This document shows positions 48,293 to 59,899 of a DNA stretch of 64,000 nucleotides, in pieces; the stretch's first letter is position 1; each line of letters opens with the position of its first letter. The notes under the pieces were generated by a model that worked only from the letters and a program-made list of their open reading frames with translations, was not told where the DNA came from and did not search any database. Source of the stretch: Larix kaempferi. Taxonomy: Eukaryota; Streptophyta; Pinopsida; Pinales; Pinaceae. The DNA lies in the NCBI GenBank assembly GCA_027924585.1, contig BSBM01000092.1, forward strand, positions 13,848,001 to 13,912,000, given 5' to 3'. The position numbers were made by a program, and so were the translations under genes.

Positions 48293-49600
48293 TAATAGTT
48301 GTCTCGAACTACGGGACATGCGCTCTTATCCGAAATGTATGAGAACCCCCTAGAATATCCTAGGTACTACTATACCTACACACACATATAACAATAAAGA
48401 CATTAAAAGCAACAAAAGGCAGACATGTCTGTCCTACCTCTGATCAAATTGAAATGTAGTAAAATCAAAATCAAATAATGACAAATGAAATGCATAGGTA
48501 AATATAAATGTTGAACTCAATGAAACTATACCTACCTACCCTAATTATGATAATAGAGAAGGGTCAATTGAAATCATACCACCAATGTAACCATGTCAAC
48601 ATAACACTCATAACAAAAATTCTTCCTTTGTCCTTGGAGATAGTCAAAGACAAAATCACATCAAGGATGAGCTGATTACATACAGTTATATTTGTCAGAG
48701 GGGAGTTGAAATTATGGACAAACATGGGTACATGGAAGCCTTCAAATTTTTTCCATGGAGGATGATTACTTTTGCAAGTGTTATCTATCCACTCTTGTAA
48801 CATGCTCAGGTACACACTATCGTCATCATATATCTATTCTGTGGAATTTTTCTGCAAGGAATTGGCTATCTTATTCTAAACTTGGGAGATCACTTGCAAA
48901 GTTAAACATGGGAACTTTTCTGGAGAATCTTTGAGGGACAATTGTAATATATCCATACACCTATTCAGGCATTATTTTGGACATGCAAACACTTTATTGA
49001 ACTTTCTAATAATAATGTTAGTATCAATAATATTTAAATTTTGAAATTATCAGCCAAAAAATTTGTACCTTCAAGTTTTAAGAAAAAAATAAATAACGAA
49101 TATTAATGTAAGGAGAAGTAAATGCTATACATGCCATCATACCTGCCTCGGTTATGTTGAAATGCATCATTGAAAACTTATCTGTAATAGATATAAATGG
49201 ATACTTATCATCTGCAATGCTTCTCGAGAGATATCATTGGGAATGATAACCATGGCCCACCCTAGGAGAGGGAAGTCTCCTTATTAAATCCTACACTATC
49301 CTCGATGATGGGTGAGAAAATATTAACTAAGTCCTAAGAGCTCTCATTGCAGGTCATTCCCTCAAATATTTTTAATATTTCATTTGCATATTTATGAGTA
49401 AAAGATATACGATTACCATTTGAATAGAAATGGGAATAAAATACTAAGGTGATTTATTATCAAAACCAACTGAGAAAGGGTTGACCCAATCACCATGAAT
49501 GGATGACAAGGATGGTTGAACCAAAATGTGAGAGATCTGAAAGGTATGTATTCTAAAGTCTTCAACATTTACACTACTCACATTGAAAGATTCATATATG
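48293..49600 (-). other. 3' internal region of the gag-only element
   Basis: No pol domain. A minus-strand open stretch at 48815-48564 (PPWKKFEGFHVPMFVHNF) is not recognised. AT-rich elsewhere. Confidence 0.5.
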
Positions 49601-51262
49601 GGCTCTCCATTATCATCATGTACATTACCATTTCCCTAGAAAGTATCTTTAATAGCAACAAGATCATCAAACCTATTATATTTAGCAAACATGCTTTCAT
49701 TGATCTTGTCTTCAATATCCTTCCTGAAGGGGATTTAGACTTCCTTATATTGCTTCAAACCTGTATAAAAATATGGCTCGTCCTGATCCATACTAAATTC
49801 TTCTTCTTATATGAATCGAAATAAAGGCTCATTGACTTCTTCTTCAAAATATGTGCAACTAAAGGGCTTGGAAACAATACTACTAGGTCTTGAAGAATCA
49901 TAGATTGGTGGACCCATGAACTTCCAATAATCATCCTCTTCAAGGATCCTATTATTTCCCTCCAAGATTCCAAATATATCATAAGAAAATTTTCCATGAG
50001 GGTAAGGAGAAATCACCATTTCCTTTCGTTCTTCAAGTTCTTCAAATAGAGCTTCTTGGTCTTCATTTCTCGGAGCGTCACCATCTTCATCTTCAAAAAT
50101 ACCTTTAGACATAAGGCCCAGGACAAGATCTTAGTCAATGATTTCTTCAAGAAGGAATTCTGAGGCTTGATATTCATCATGAACCTCTTCTATAAGGGCT
50201 TCTTCATGCTCTTCTAGTACCTTCTCAACAAGATCCACATGTTCTTCCTTATTGAATAATCCCTTCGCATACTCGACATGAGGCATCCATATCCTACATT
50301 TTTCTGGACACCAGTAGCTACAAAATGTTTCTATCAATTATGTAAAAGAGGATATTTTTCCTTGGGCTAGGCTTGCAAACCAAGAATGGACCTTTCCTTC
50401 CAGGTGAAGGACAAATAACCTCATGTAGACATATTCTTCCTTAATACCATATTTTGGAGCCAATAGCATAAAATTCTCTACATGGCCCTTGACATCATCA
50501 TTGTAATCACAAAAAAATGACCAAAACATCTTTGGTAATTCATCTGAATACCCTGGAAGGTTTTATAAATAAAGAGGAGTGAAACACACTTACATTTCTG
50601 CAACTGTCAGTGGATTAGAGTATTCAAGATACAAACCTAAAGTGTCTTATGTGATTTATTCATCACATATGTCCTCCTATCTCTTTCCTCGTACACGGTT
50701 AATCAAACCCTTCCTCGCATCTTCATCAGTATTAGGTTCCCACTATTTGTTGAATACCTCGACCAAATTCCCAAGTGAGCAAAACCATTAGGAGGGTTCT
50801 CTTTATACCAATCTATAATATCTTGATTATTCCTCAAATCAAGAGATAGGATGAATACATTCATTCTAACATCCTCATGTATTATATTGGATTTCATGAG
50901 AAATCCCCTGAACATTAAGTTATGAATTGATGTTGCATACTCATATTCATGAAACTTTGGAAGGATCACTTTCACATCATTATCAGTATCCATCTGATGT
51001 GGATATCCCAAAATGCATAAGAAATCCAATGTATCAAACCAATGATGGTACATCCATGCTTCAACAAAGGATGCCATATCATATTCTGAGGTTTCCTTGA
51101 ATTGCACATTTTGTTGATTTTTTATAAATGGAGTCACTAGATAGGACTTGTAGGGTTATCCCTTAACAAAAATCCTATCAAAATACAAAGTAAGTACTTA
51201 CCCCTTGGATCAGCCTAGTCCTTGTAGGGTACTTATTTTTTATTTTCTTCAGTCGGAGCCAT
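49600..51262 (-). pseudogene. Ty3/gypsy-type gag, possibly with two capsid-like segments
   Basis: Candidate ATG at 51262 (MAPTEEN, stop soon after). Segment 1 (51137-50703): VILPKFHEYEYATSIHN, IIHEDVRMNVFILSL and DIIDWYKENPPNGF. After a frame change, segment 2 (about 50560-50338): LPGYSDELPKMFWSFF, EEYVYMRLFVLHLEG and KVHSWFASLAQGKISSFT, the standard gypsy gag core. An acidic, Glu-rich tail follows to about 49807. Several stops and frame changes. Both segments follow the same hydrophobic pattern, suggesting a repeated domain. No zinc knuckle or protease seen. Confidence 0.65.
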
Positions 51263-51408
51263 CGGGAGAGACCTGTTAAGTTAGATCAACAAATCTCACC
51301 AAATTACAAAATAAGAATGTACTCGAACCATACGATAGATGTTGGATGTATCTGAAAGATTCAACTCGAGAATCCCTCTTCAATAGAATGTTGTCACTTT
51401 TCTTTGAG

Positions 51409-51427
51409 GTCCCCGAAAATGGTGCTA
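51409..51427 (-). other. primer-binding site of the gag-only element
   Basis: Minus strand TTAGCACCATTTTCGGGGAC directly follows the LTR end GGTAACA. It resembles the tRNA-Asp-type sites of Athila/Tat gypsy elements (GCGCCGTTGCCGGGGA) with decay. Confidence 0.5.
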
Positions 51428-51431
51428 AAAA

Positions 51432-53002
51432 TGTTACCGCTCAAACTAGTATTCGTTTTAAAGAAGACTAAGTATTCCCTGTGCTAGTGATGGTAATCAT
51501 ATGAGAGGGGTTAGACCCAATGTCACCATGACCTAAATCCTTGAATTATTTAGGTAACTCCTAAACCCAGGGGAGAGTCCCTAATGGAGGAAAACACCTG
51601 CAGACACCAACACACCTGAAAATACCCTTCTACAAGCCTTATGGCTAAGGTCAGTTCTTTGTATGGAGTCAACAAGGGATGATAAAGACACATAAATCAT
51701 ATAAAAGGATTTAATTCAATCTACCAATCAATATCAATCAATATCACCACTTCAATACACTTCACAAATCCCAAGGAAGGGTTTCACACTTCCCAAGGCA
51801 CATCCTTAGAAAAGCACACTCTAAAGAGGATATTATCAAGTGGCATGGGGCGCACTTGATGCTTGAGTCAGAACTGCAAAAAACCTTGCATAAGCCCTAA
51901 TTTGGGAAATTTTACATTTCCCAATGCACCAAGGAAAATGCGGACGTCCTTATAGATCTGTAGATTAATCCACTAGGGCGAATTTGATGGATGGACCAGA
52001 ATTACAAACTCACGAAATTACAAACCATTGTCCCTCTCTTAGAATGGATTTTAATAATTGCAATTAGGGCATCAACTAGCAACCATAAGAGTTGGTTAGA
52101 AGAGCCTAATTAGGGAAAGAGAAGAATTCCAAGGCCAGTAACAATGGAGAGCTCCAATTAAAGGAAGGTTTCCTCATGCAAGGTTAACAAAATATGAACA
52201 AGAAACCCTAACACTTTATAATAATGCACCATAAAAGCACCATTAAACTATGTTAGAAGTATAAATTACCAACATTTAACAAAGTTGTGCAAGATAGCAC
52301 CTTGGGTCACCTTTGTTCTTGAGTTATTACAACCATTCTTTAGCATCAACCAATAACATGTGTAAAATAAACCCTATAACTTCATCAAATTATCCTTCAA
52401 GAAAGAAAGATCACCCGAAGAGAGGTGTGCATAGCATCAAGAGCTCCAATAAACCAAGAGAAATATAAAATATCTCATAATGAATCCATATCATGTTATG
52501 TTTTTACAATGAGAGGGAGGTGTTATTTATACAAGACTAACCTCACCTAATTTTTAAGTTATGAGCTGATAAGATAGTGTGAAAATATAATATTTGGCTT
52601 TCTCACCCACAATTTGGGGTCTAAACCACTCATAACAATAAAATATCTCTAAATGAGTTATGACAATAAAATAATAATGAAAAATAAACTAGGCTACACC
52701 AAGTGCTAGGTGTACCGAAAGGAGGATGCCAAGCCCCAACTAACCCCAACAGACGTGTGCCCTCAACGCCCTCCTTCATTATCCTTGTAGGCTTCTTCAA
52801 TAAGGAAGTACAATTTGTGGGTAACACAACTCAAGGGAGGGGTTTTATATCACAAAATAGTTCCAACTAAGCAAATAAGGTGTGCTAGATAAGGTACATA
52901 GCCCTTGACAAAGTCCTGTCACCTTTTACATGGAAAATAAATGAATGTGGTCATGTGTCCAAGTGATTATTCCCCCAAGGGAACCAACCCCTATAGGGCA
53001 AG
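51432..53002 (-). repeat. right LTR of the gag-only element, part 1
   Basis: Starts TGTTACCGCTCAAAC on the + strand. Parallel to 39380-40701 and 47680-48110. It preserves the empty target of copia element 2 near 52545. Interrupted at 53003 by the TRIM-like element. Confidence 0.8.
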
Positions 53003-54005
53003 TGATGTAAGTCACCTTACATAAATAAGGTTCTTGCTTAACAATACACACGACACATACCACAATGCTTACACGAACAAGGTGTAAAACAAGATTCCAG
53101 AAGTGGATTATATTACTTCTCTGAATTCGGTTACAATGCGGAATAACTGAAAACAAATAACTAACTACAGTCGGCCTCAGCTGTTACAACTTAGAAGTAA
53201 CTGTGGTGTGTTCTCCCTGTGTGTCAACCTCACCCTCTCCTGGTTCACCTTGGAACTCTGAGCTATGGCTCGATCTCAACTCGCTGATCCCAGTCTGCAT
53301 GAATCTCTCTTTCTTTTCTTCACTCCAGACACTGCGCTCTCTGATACTGTTGATCAAATATGGAAACCCCCTTCCAACTGATTCCTCTCCTTCGTCTTCT
53401 ATCCTGGTGCTGTCGTTCCTGAGACTACTGCAATCCTTGAGACACGTATCCTCCTACCCGCCGATCCTTCCAAATCCTGCAGACCTGCAACTATCATCTC
53501 CCAGCCATGTTGCACAGCCTTTGTCCATGACGACACCTGTCATGTCCTCCACTTACTCGCAATAACTGTAATAACTTCCTTAGCAACCCCGAATGGATAC
53601 CAAGTACAGTCCCTTGACTTTTGGGCTCTTCCGACCCTGTTACAGTAATCGGTCATATCTCGACCTTCCTGTCAGCTCAATCTCTTGACTTTTGCAGTTC
53701 ACCAGTCCTCCCCTTCCTTCACGCTTGGCTCCACCAAACTCGTCGTGTCGTAGTTCGACCACTTGTCGACTACCCTATGTCTTACTCCACTTGTCGTCTA
53801 TTGACCATAACCTGTTGATTCTCAACCTAACACAACATCCATTGCGCTGCTCCAGTCGGTCGCATACCGACTGCTTCTGCTCGACTTGTTGACTTCGACA
53901 AGTCAACCTACTCTCCGCACCAGTAGTCATCGGCACTCCCGCTGGTCGGCTCCCTGAAGTTGATTAACTTCGACTGGTCTGACTAGGCCCTGATGCTCCT
54001 ACATC
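53003..54005 (-). repeat. 3' LTR of the TRIM-like element
   Basis: About 1.0 kb; matches 54668-55656 throughout (GGTTCTTGCTTAACAAT, GTGTGTTCTCC, GACTTCGACAAGTCAACC). Open frames on its + strand recur in both LTRs but look non-coding. Confidence 0.85.
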
Positions 54006-54011
54006 TAGACC

Positions 54012-54311
54012 TCAAGAGTACGTACGCATGTCTATCTTCGCCCGACCTCTCATATCTGTCAGAAGTTTGATCAGTTTTTCCTTTGGTTCCTCTGTGGCTT
54101 CTTCCCGAGAGTCCACCTCTTCAAGTTCCTCGTCGTTGTGGTCTAATGCCTCAGGAATACAACCATGCCTATGACTTTCCTTGATCACTGCGACTTCATT
54201 TATCAAAGTTCGCATCATTCTGATGCATTCATCGAACATCTCACGATCCACTATGACAGCTGCTGCGCCACGCACTCTTTGTCCTCGGACATTAATGCCT
54301 CCGTGAGCCAT
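54012..54311 (-). CDS. small intact ORF in the TRIM-like element, 99 aa
   Basis: ATG 54311 (MAHGGINVRGQRVRGAAAV) to a stop at 54012-54014. Middle MFDECIRMMRTLINEVAVI could form a helix; the C-terminal part is acidic (DHNDEELEEVDSREEATEEP). It fills nearly half of the internal region and is uninterrupted although the element is old. No family recognised; it could be a residual gag start or a chance frame. Confidence 0.4.
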   Translation of the reverse strand: MAHGGINVRGQRVRGAAAVIVDREMFDECIRMMRTLINEVAVIKESHRHGCIPEALDHNDEELEEVDSREEATEEPKEKLIKLLTDMRGRAKIDMRTYS

Positions 54312-54459
54312 TTTCAACCTCTATTGAAACTTCCACACGTACAATCGCAACCGGACTTTAAACAAGTTGTGCATAACTCTACCCAAGTGTAGCTAGAGCT
54401 GTCCAACTCACTTCCAGGCTCAATATCACGAACGTTCCACGAACTTGAAGGATTCTTCC

Positions 54460-54667
54460 GCTCTGATACCAACTGATGCAAGTCAGGTTGGTATAGTCAT
54501 ATTCCCAACCGGACTTTCCTTCGAGCCTGATACCAACTAACGCAAGTCAGGTTGGTATAGTCGTCTTCCCAACCAGACTTTCTTCCAGGCTCTGATACCA
54601 ACTAACGCAAGTCAGGTTGGTATAGTCATCTTCCCAACCAGACTTTCTTCTGGGCTTTGATACCAAC
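54460..54667 (-). repeat. tandem repeat of the primer-site/LTR-edge unit
   Basis: GATACCAAC (complement of the primer site GTTGGTATC) occurs at 54465, 54529, 54594 and 54659, spaced 64-65 bases. Each is followed by TGATGCAAGTCA or TAACGCAAGTCA, close to the LTR edge TGATGTAAGTCA, then GGTTGGTATAGTC and CCCAACCRGACTTTC. The last copy abuts the true LTR at 54668. Confidence 0.85.
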
Positions 54668-55656
54668 TGACGCAATCCACCTTATAGGAATAAGGTTCTT
54701 GCTTAACAATGCACACGACACATACCACAATGCTTACACGAACAAGGTGTAAAACAGGATGCTAGAAGTGGCTTATATTACTTCTCTAAATTCAATTATA
54801 ACGCGGAATAATTGAAAACAAATAACTAACTACAGTCGGCCTCAACCGTTACAACTTAGAAGTAACTGTGGTGTGTTCTCCTTGCGTGTCGACCTCACCC
54901 TCTCCTAGTTCACCTTGGAACTCTGAGGTACGTCTCGATCTCAACTCGTTGATCCCAGTCTGCGTGACTCTCTCTTTTTTTTCTTCACTCCATACGCTGT
55001 TGATCAAAGATGGAACCCCCCTTCCAGCTGATTCCTCTCCTTCGTCTTCTATCTTGCTGCTGTCGTTCTCAAGACTACTGCAGTCCCTGAGACACGCATC
55101 CGCTCTCCGGTCGATCCTTCCAAATCCTGTATACCTGCAACTGTCAGCTCCCAGCCGTGCTGCACAGCCTTTTCCCATGACGATACCTGTCATGTCCTCC
55201 ACCTACTCACAATAACTATAATAACTTCCTAAGCAACCCCAAATGGCTACCAAGTACAATCCCTTGACTTTTCGGCTCTTCTGACCCTGTTATAGTAATC
55301 GGTCATATCTCGACCTTCCTATCGGCTCAATCTATTGACTTATGTGGTTCGCTAGTCCTCCCCTTCCTCCGCGCTTGGCTCCGCCAAACCCGTCGTGTCG
55401 TAGTTCAACCACTTGTCGACTACCCAATGTCTTACTCCACTTGTCATCTATCGACCATAACCTATCGATTATCGACCTAACACAACATCCATTTTGCTGC
55501 TCCAATCAGTCGCATACCAACTGCTTCTGCTCAACTTGTTGACTTCGACAAGTCAACCCGATCTCCACACCAGTGGTCATCGGCACTCCCGCTGGTTAGC
55601 TCCCTGAAGTCGATTAACTTCGACTAGTCTGCCTAGGCCCCAATGCTCCTGTATCA
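54668..55656 (-). repeat. 5' LTR of the TRIM-like element
   Basis: 989 bases; begins TGACGCAATCCACC and ends CTCCTGTATCA on the + strand. The primer site on the minus strand (GTTGGTATCAAAGCC) is adjacent. Confidence 0.85.
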
Positions 55657-55661
55657 GCAAG

Positions 55662-55831
55662 CACCTCCTGGAATTGGAAATCAAGAGGACCATCCATGAT
55701 ATGATTAGGGGTATTTAGCCTCAAATCAACACTCTAGATACAAAAAATCTCAAAGACATGGCCTTTACATAACAAAAAATAACCCCTCACTGTGGTGGAT
55801 CTATAGGGAATGTTGCAGATACTCTGAGGCA
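55662..55831 (-). repeat. right LTR of the gag-only element, part 2
   Basis: Resumes CACCTCCTGGAATTGGAAATC and matches 48125-48292; the terminal base is uncertain. Confidence 0.75.
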
Positions 55832-57940
55832 TAAGAGTAAACTATAGTCTAACTTACTCAATCATCATTTGTCACCCATCACCAACGATGGTCAATGATG
55901 GTCAAACAAATTTAATGTTTCCTAAAAAAATTCAACCATACACAACCAAGGTTCACTTAAGTAAACCATGGTTAACCAAATTCAAACAATAGGAAACCAT
56001 CATGGTGCATTAATCAATCATAGTTTATTAAGGTCAGTCACGGTTTTCTAAGGTCGACCATGCACAAACATTAGTCAAGTATGGTTTACTATGGCCAAAA
56101 TTGGTCAACTATATTTAACACCCTTCATTAACCATGGTCAATGTTAGTCAAGCATGGTCATCCTTAGCTAAGAATAGTCAAGCATGGTCATCATTAAGCA
56201 TGGTCAATGTTATTCAATATCAGTTAGTCAACTATGGTGAAACAAAGTCAATCTTACATAAATAAACTAAACCATACACAACCAAGGTTCACTAAAGTAA
56301 ACCATGGTTAACTAAATTCAAACAAGAGTTAACCATGGTGCATTCCTTAGCTAAGAAAATTCAACCATGGTTTATTAATGTCAACCATGCTTAACTTAAG
56401 TCAACCACAGTCAACCATGGTTCACTAAAATAAACCATGGTCGAACAATAGTCACCCATGCTTAACTATGGTTAAACTTAGTCAACCATGTTTAAACATG
56501 GTCAAACTTAGTCAACTCGCAGTTAACCATGGTTTACTATGGTCAAACATGGTCAACTATCATTTAACACATTTTGTTAACATGTTCAATATTGGTCAAA
56601 CATTGTCACCCTTGGTTAAGAAAAGTCAACCATAGCTGACTAAAGTTGACCATAGTCAACCATGGTACACTAAATCAACCATGGTCAATCAATATTCACT
56701 CATTCTTAACTATGGTCAAACTGAGTCAACCATGTTCAAACATAGTTAACCATGGTTACATAAATTCAACTATGAAAATGATAGTTAACCATTATCAATC
56801 ATGGTCAATGACTTTCAAATATGGTGTCACATAATCAAACATGCACAACCATGGTCAACAAAGTAACCATAATAAACAATGGTTAAACATAATCAATGTT
56901 TCCTAAACAAATTGAACCATACACAACATGGGTTCACTAAGGTAAACCATGGTTATCCAAACATGGTCAATGACATTTGAACATGGTCTCACATGATTAA
57001 ACATGCACAACCATGTTCATTGAAGTAACCCATATTCAATATTGGTTAGTCAACCATGGTGAAACAAAGTGGATGTTACCTAAATAAACTAAACTATTCA
57101 CAACCAAGGTTCACTAAAGTAAACCATGCTTAATCAAAGTCAAACATTAGCTAACCATTGTGCATCCTTTAGCTAATCAAAGTCAACCATGGTTTATTAA
57201 TGTCAATCATGATTAAATTAAGTCAATTATATTCAATCATGGTTCACTAAAATAAACCATGGCCAAACAATAGTCACCCATGCTTAATCATGGTCAAACT
57301 TAGTTAACCATGTTCAAACATGGTTTACTTTGATCAAACTCAGTCAACTATCATTTAACAGCTTTTGTTAACATGGTCAATGTTGGTGAAACATTATCAA
57401 CCTTAGTTAAGGAAAGCCAACCATAGTCAACAATGGTACACTAAATTAGCCATGGCCAAACAATATTCACTCATTTTTAACTATGGTCAAATGTAGTCAA
57501 CCATGTTCAAACATAGTTAACCACGGTTACATAAAGTCAATTATATTGAAAACGATAGTCAACCATTATCAATCATGGTCAATCACATTCAAATATGTTC
57601 TCACATGATCAAACATGAAAAACCATTGTCAACAAATTAATCATAGTCAACAATGGTCTTGAACATAGTCAATGTTGCCTAAACAAATTGAACCATACAC
57701 AACCAAGGTTCACTAAAGTAAATCATAGTTATCCATCATCAACCATAGTTCACTCTAGTCGTCCATTGTTAACCAAAGTTAACCATAGTCCACCATGGGG
57801 CACTAAAGTCAACCATGCATATACAATAGTCAACCACGGTTGACTATAGTCAAACTTAGTCAACCATAATTTGTCACCCTTTGTCAACCATGGTTGACAA
57901 TACTCAAACATGGCCAACCTTTGATCACCAAAATCATGTA
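55832..57940. repeat. short-motif satellite, right arm
   Basis: Continuation of 38060-39379: GTCAACCATGG, GGTTCACTAAAG and ACCATACACAACCAAGG phrases. Blocks at about 56650 and 57425 repeat one another over more than 200 bases with about 775-base spacing. No coding. Confidence 0.9.
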
Positions 57941-59428
57941 ACCAAACAACCAAATAACATTGCAATATAAAACTTAAAAAAACTACCAAAATTTATCAAC
58001 TAAGAATTTACACTCTAAGACAAATACAACTTCACCAATACAACCCAACAACCAAAAAAATATTTTAATATAAAACTTTGAAAAACTATGAGATTTTATC
58101 ATCCTAACTAAAACTTTTTATTCCAAGAAAAACAAGAATTACTTCCCAACAAATTTTTCATCTATTTAGAGTAAGATAGGCTTTCAAAGAAAAACATGAA
58201 GAAATATGTCACCATATGAATTTGTTTACAAGTCATCTCCCATTTCTAAAATCTTTCCCATATTTGTTTGCAACAATGATTTGTTTGATGTCTAAGTTTA
58301 TGTTTTTGTCGAGAGTTATCAAGAGTATGTACTTTACTTGGCTCCTTGCTATACTCAATTTCATTACAATGACCAAACTATCTCAGTAGTTTCATAATAG
58401 TTACATTATGAAGGGGAGAAGTGATTAGACCCTCAATTAATAGAGACGTCTCTACTTGGACTCTCACTTAATAGAGATAACACAAAAAATCAGGGGTATT
58501 TGTATTTTATTAGTTTAGTGATTTTCAAATAAAATCAAGGGAATTTAATATTTTGTGATTAGTTGATTATTCCCTTACAATAACTCAAAACTCATTTAAA
58601 AAAAAATGTTATGGAAAGTAGTGTATTCTTAAAAATAAGAACTAAAATGCCATTTTCTAATGGGAAATGTGATTTGGAAGGAGTGTATGTCTCGAAAAAG
58701 TCATTTGTGATTTTTTTTTCAAGAAACACTATTCACAACTTATATGATAATGGTAGAGGTCATAAATATTATGTTATAATTTATGTTTCACAACTTATGC
58801 GATGATTGTTAGAAAATGGAAAAATAATAAAAATATTTTAGATGGTCCAAAATATATATATAGTACATTTTAATACATGGCATTTTTATGTGATTCCCCT
58901 TTGCACCATGGAATGCTATCCCATGGTAAAAATTATTTTAATGCATGTTACGAGATGAGGATGTACGAGGAAGCATTATAATAGTAATAGTGAGGCGACA
59001 AAAAAAAAATTATAAAAAAACCAATAAATTCAACAACCTTCATATCAATGTAAATGTAATGTGAAGGTCATCAATTGATATTGTCTTCCCCAGATACAGT
59101 GTCTTCCATTTCATCTCACTTGCCATGCTTGTTTATTCGATAATAAGTGTATGGCTTCCTTCTGCTCTTTTCACTAATACCTACATCTTTTTTAAACTTT
59201 AATTTTATATATACATAAAAAAAATTATATATATAATTATATAATTTTTCATTTTTTTTTTTTTTAATTTACATTGGGCGTTTCAGTTCACTACGGAGGT
59301 GCATAACCTTTAAGTCAGTTAGATTCCTCGCTCATGAAGCAAATGGAATACTTGTTCATGTAAACAATTTTATTACGATCAGTTTGGTCACAGGTAGTTT
59401 TATTTCTGTCAGTTTTACTCCTCCGGTT
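57941..59428. other. AT-rich DNA, no gene recognised
   Basis: Homopolymer-rich sequence including a long T-run near 59249-59270. No element ends or convincing protein. Confidence 0.55.
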
Positions 59429-59899
59429 TCACTCCTGTAGGTGTTCATGGTCTCCGCCAGATTCTGTTGCTCTGATACTCAAGTATAGTTCTTCACAAAA
59501 CTTTGTTGCATCTTTGGACGAAGTTGGGTTACCACCGCCGCCTTCGTTCCAGCACTGCTCCACCATAACCACCACCGCCTTCGCCTCTGCCTCGGCCTCT
59601 ACCACCACCTCAGCCTCAACCTCTGCCGCTGCCTCCACTGTTATTCGTTGGTGCCCCTCTCCAGCAGAGAACGGAGAACACATGCGAGCTGGTAGCTGAA
59701 AATTGATTTTAAAAAACGTCGCTGCATCTTTAGGCGAAGTCGGGTCACCACCGCCTCCTCCGTTCCAGCACTGCTCCACCATAACCACCACCGCCTCCGC
59801 CTCTGCCTCGGCCTCTACCACCGCCTCAGCTTCCGCCTCCGCCGCTGCCTCCATTGTTAATCTTTGGTGCCCCTCTCCAGCAGAGAACGGAGAACACAT
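59429..59899 (-). CDS. Ala/Glu-repeat ORF made by an in-frame 216-base duplication
   Basis: ATG 59899 (MCSPFSAGEGHQRLTMEAAA) to a stop at 59429-59431, 156 codons uninterrupted. Two units each contain FSAGEGHQR, an Ala/Glu/Val-rich tract, VVVMVEQCWN, a Gly run and PTS.KDA. Unit starts (GCATCTTTGG at 59508, GCATCTTTAG at 59724) are 216 bases apart, so the duplication keeps the frame. GC-rich and CpG-rich against an AT-rich background. It may be a former exon or a low-complexity chance frame; the opposite strand is also partly open. Confidence 0.35.
   Translation of the reverse strand: MCSPFSAGEGHQRLTMEAAAEAEAEAVVEAEAEAEAVVVMVEQCWNGGGGGDPTSPKDAATFFKINFQLPARMCSPFSAGEGHQRITVEAAAEVEAEVVVEAEAEAKAVVVMVEQCWNEGGGGNPTSSKDATKFCEELYLSIRATESGGDHEHLQE

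Larger units (their letters stand above)
53003..55656 (-). mobile_element. TRIM-like non-autonomous LTR element
   Basis: 2654 bases with target duplication GCAAG (52998-53002, 55657-55661), LTRs 53003-54005 and 54668-55656 (TGAT...ATCA ends) and only about 660 internal bases. Minus orientation follows from the primer site next to the right LTR. LTRs differ at roughly 10% by eye. No gag or pol; one small ORF. Its removal rejoins the host LTR text CTATAGGG/ACCTCCT as in 48112-48140. Confidence 0.88.
39380..55831 (-). mobile_element. old gag-only LTR element inserted in the satellite
   Basis: Two copies of one LTR flank a minus-strand gag: left copy 39380-40701 plus 47680-48292 (interrupted by copia element 2), right copy 51432-53002 plus 55662-55831 (interrupted by the TRIM-like element). 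Shared text includes GAGAGGGGTTAGACCCAATG, TCAATACACTTCA and GATTAGGGGTATTTAGCC. Satellite lies on both outer sides. The outer edge next to 55831 and the target duplication (TAAAT against TAAGA/TAAAC) are uncertain. Many LTR differences and indels: an old insertion. No pol. Confidence 0.75.

Noticed and set aside
54465-54667. tRNA gene candidates at the repeated GATACCAAC motifs
   Set aside because: Only the tRNA-complementary primer-site stretch is present; no arms or anticodon stem. No tRNA or rRNA genes were seen anywhere in the window.
54849-55202. 118-codon minus-strand frame and matching + strand frames at 53203 and 54868
   Set aside because: They lie in the TRIM-like LTRs, are open on both strands, and the minus frame is broken in the other LTR copy.
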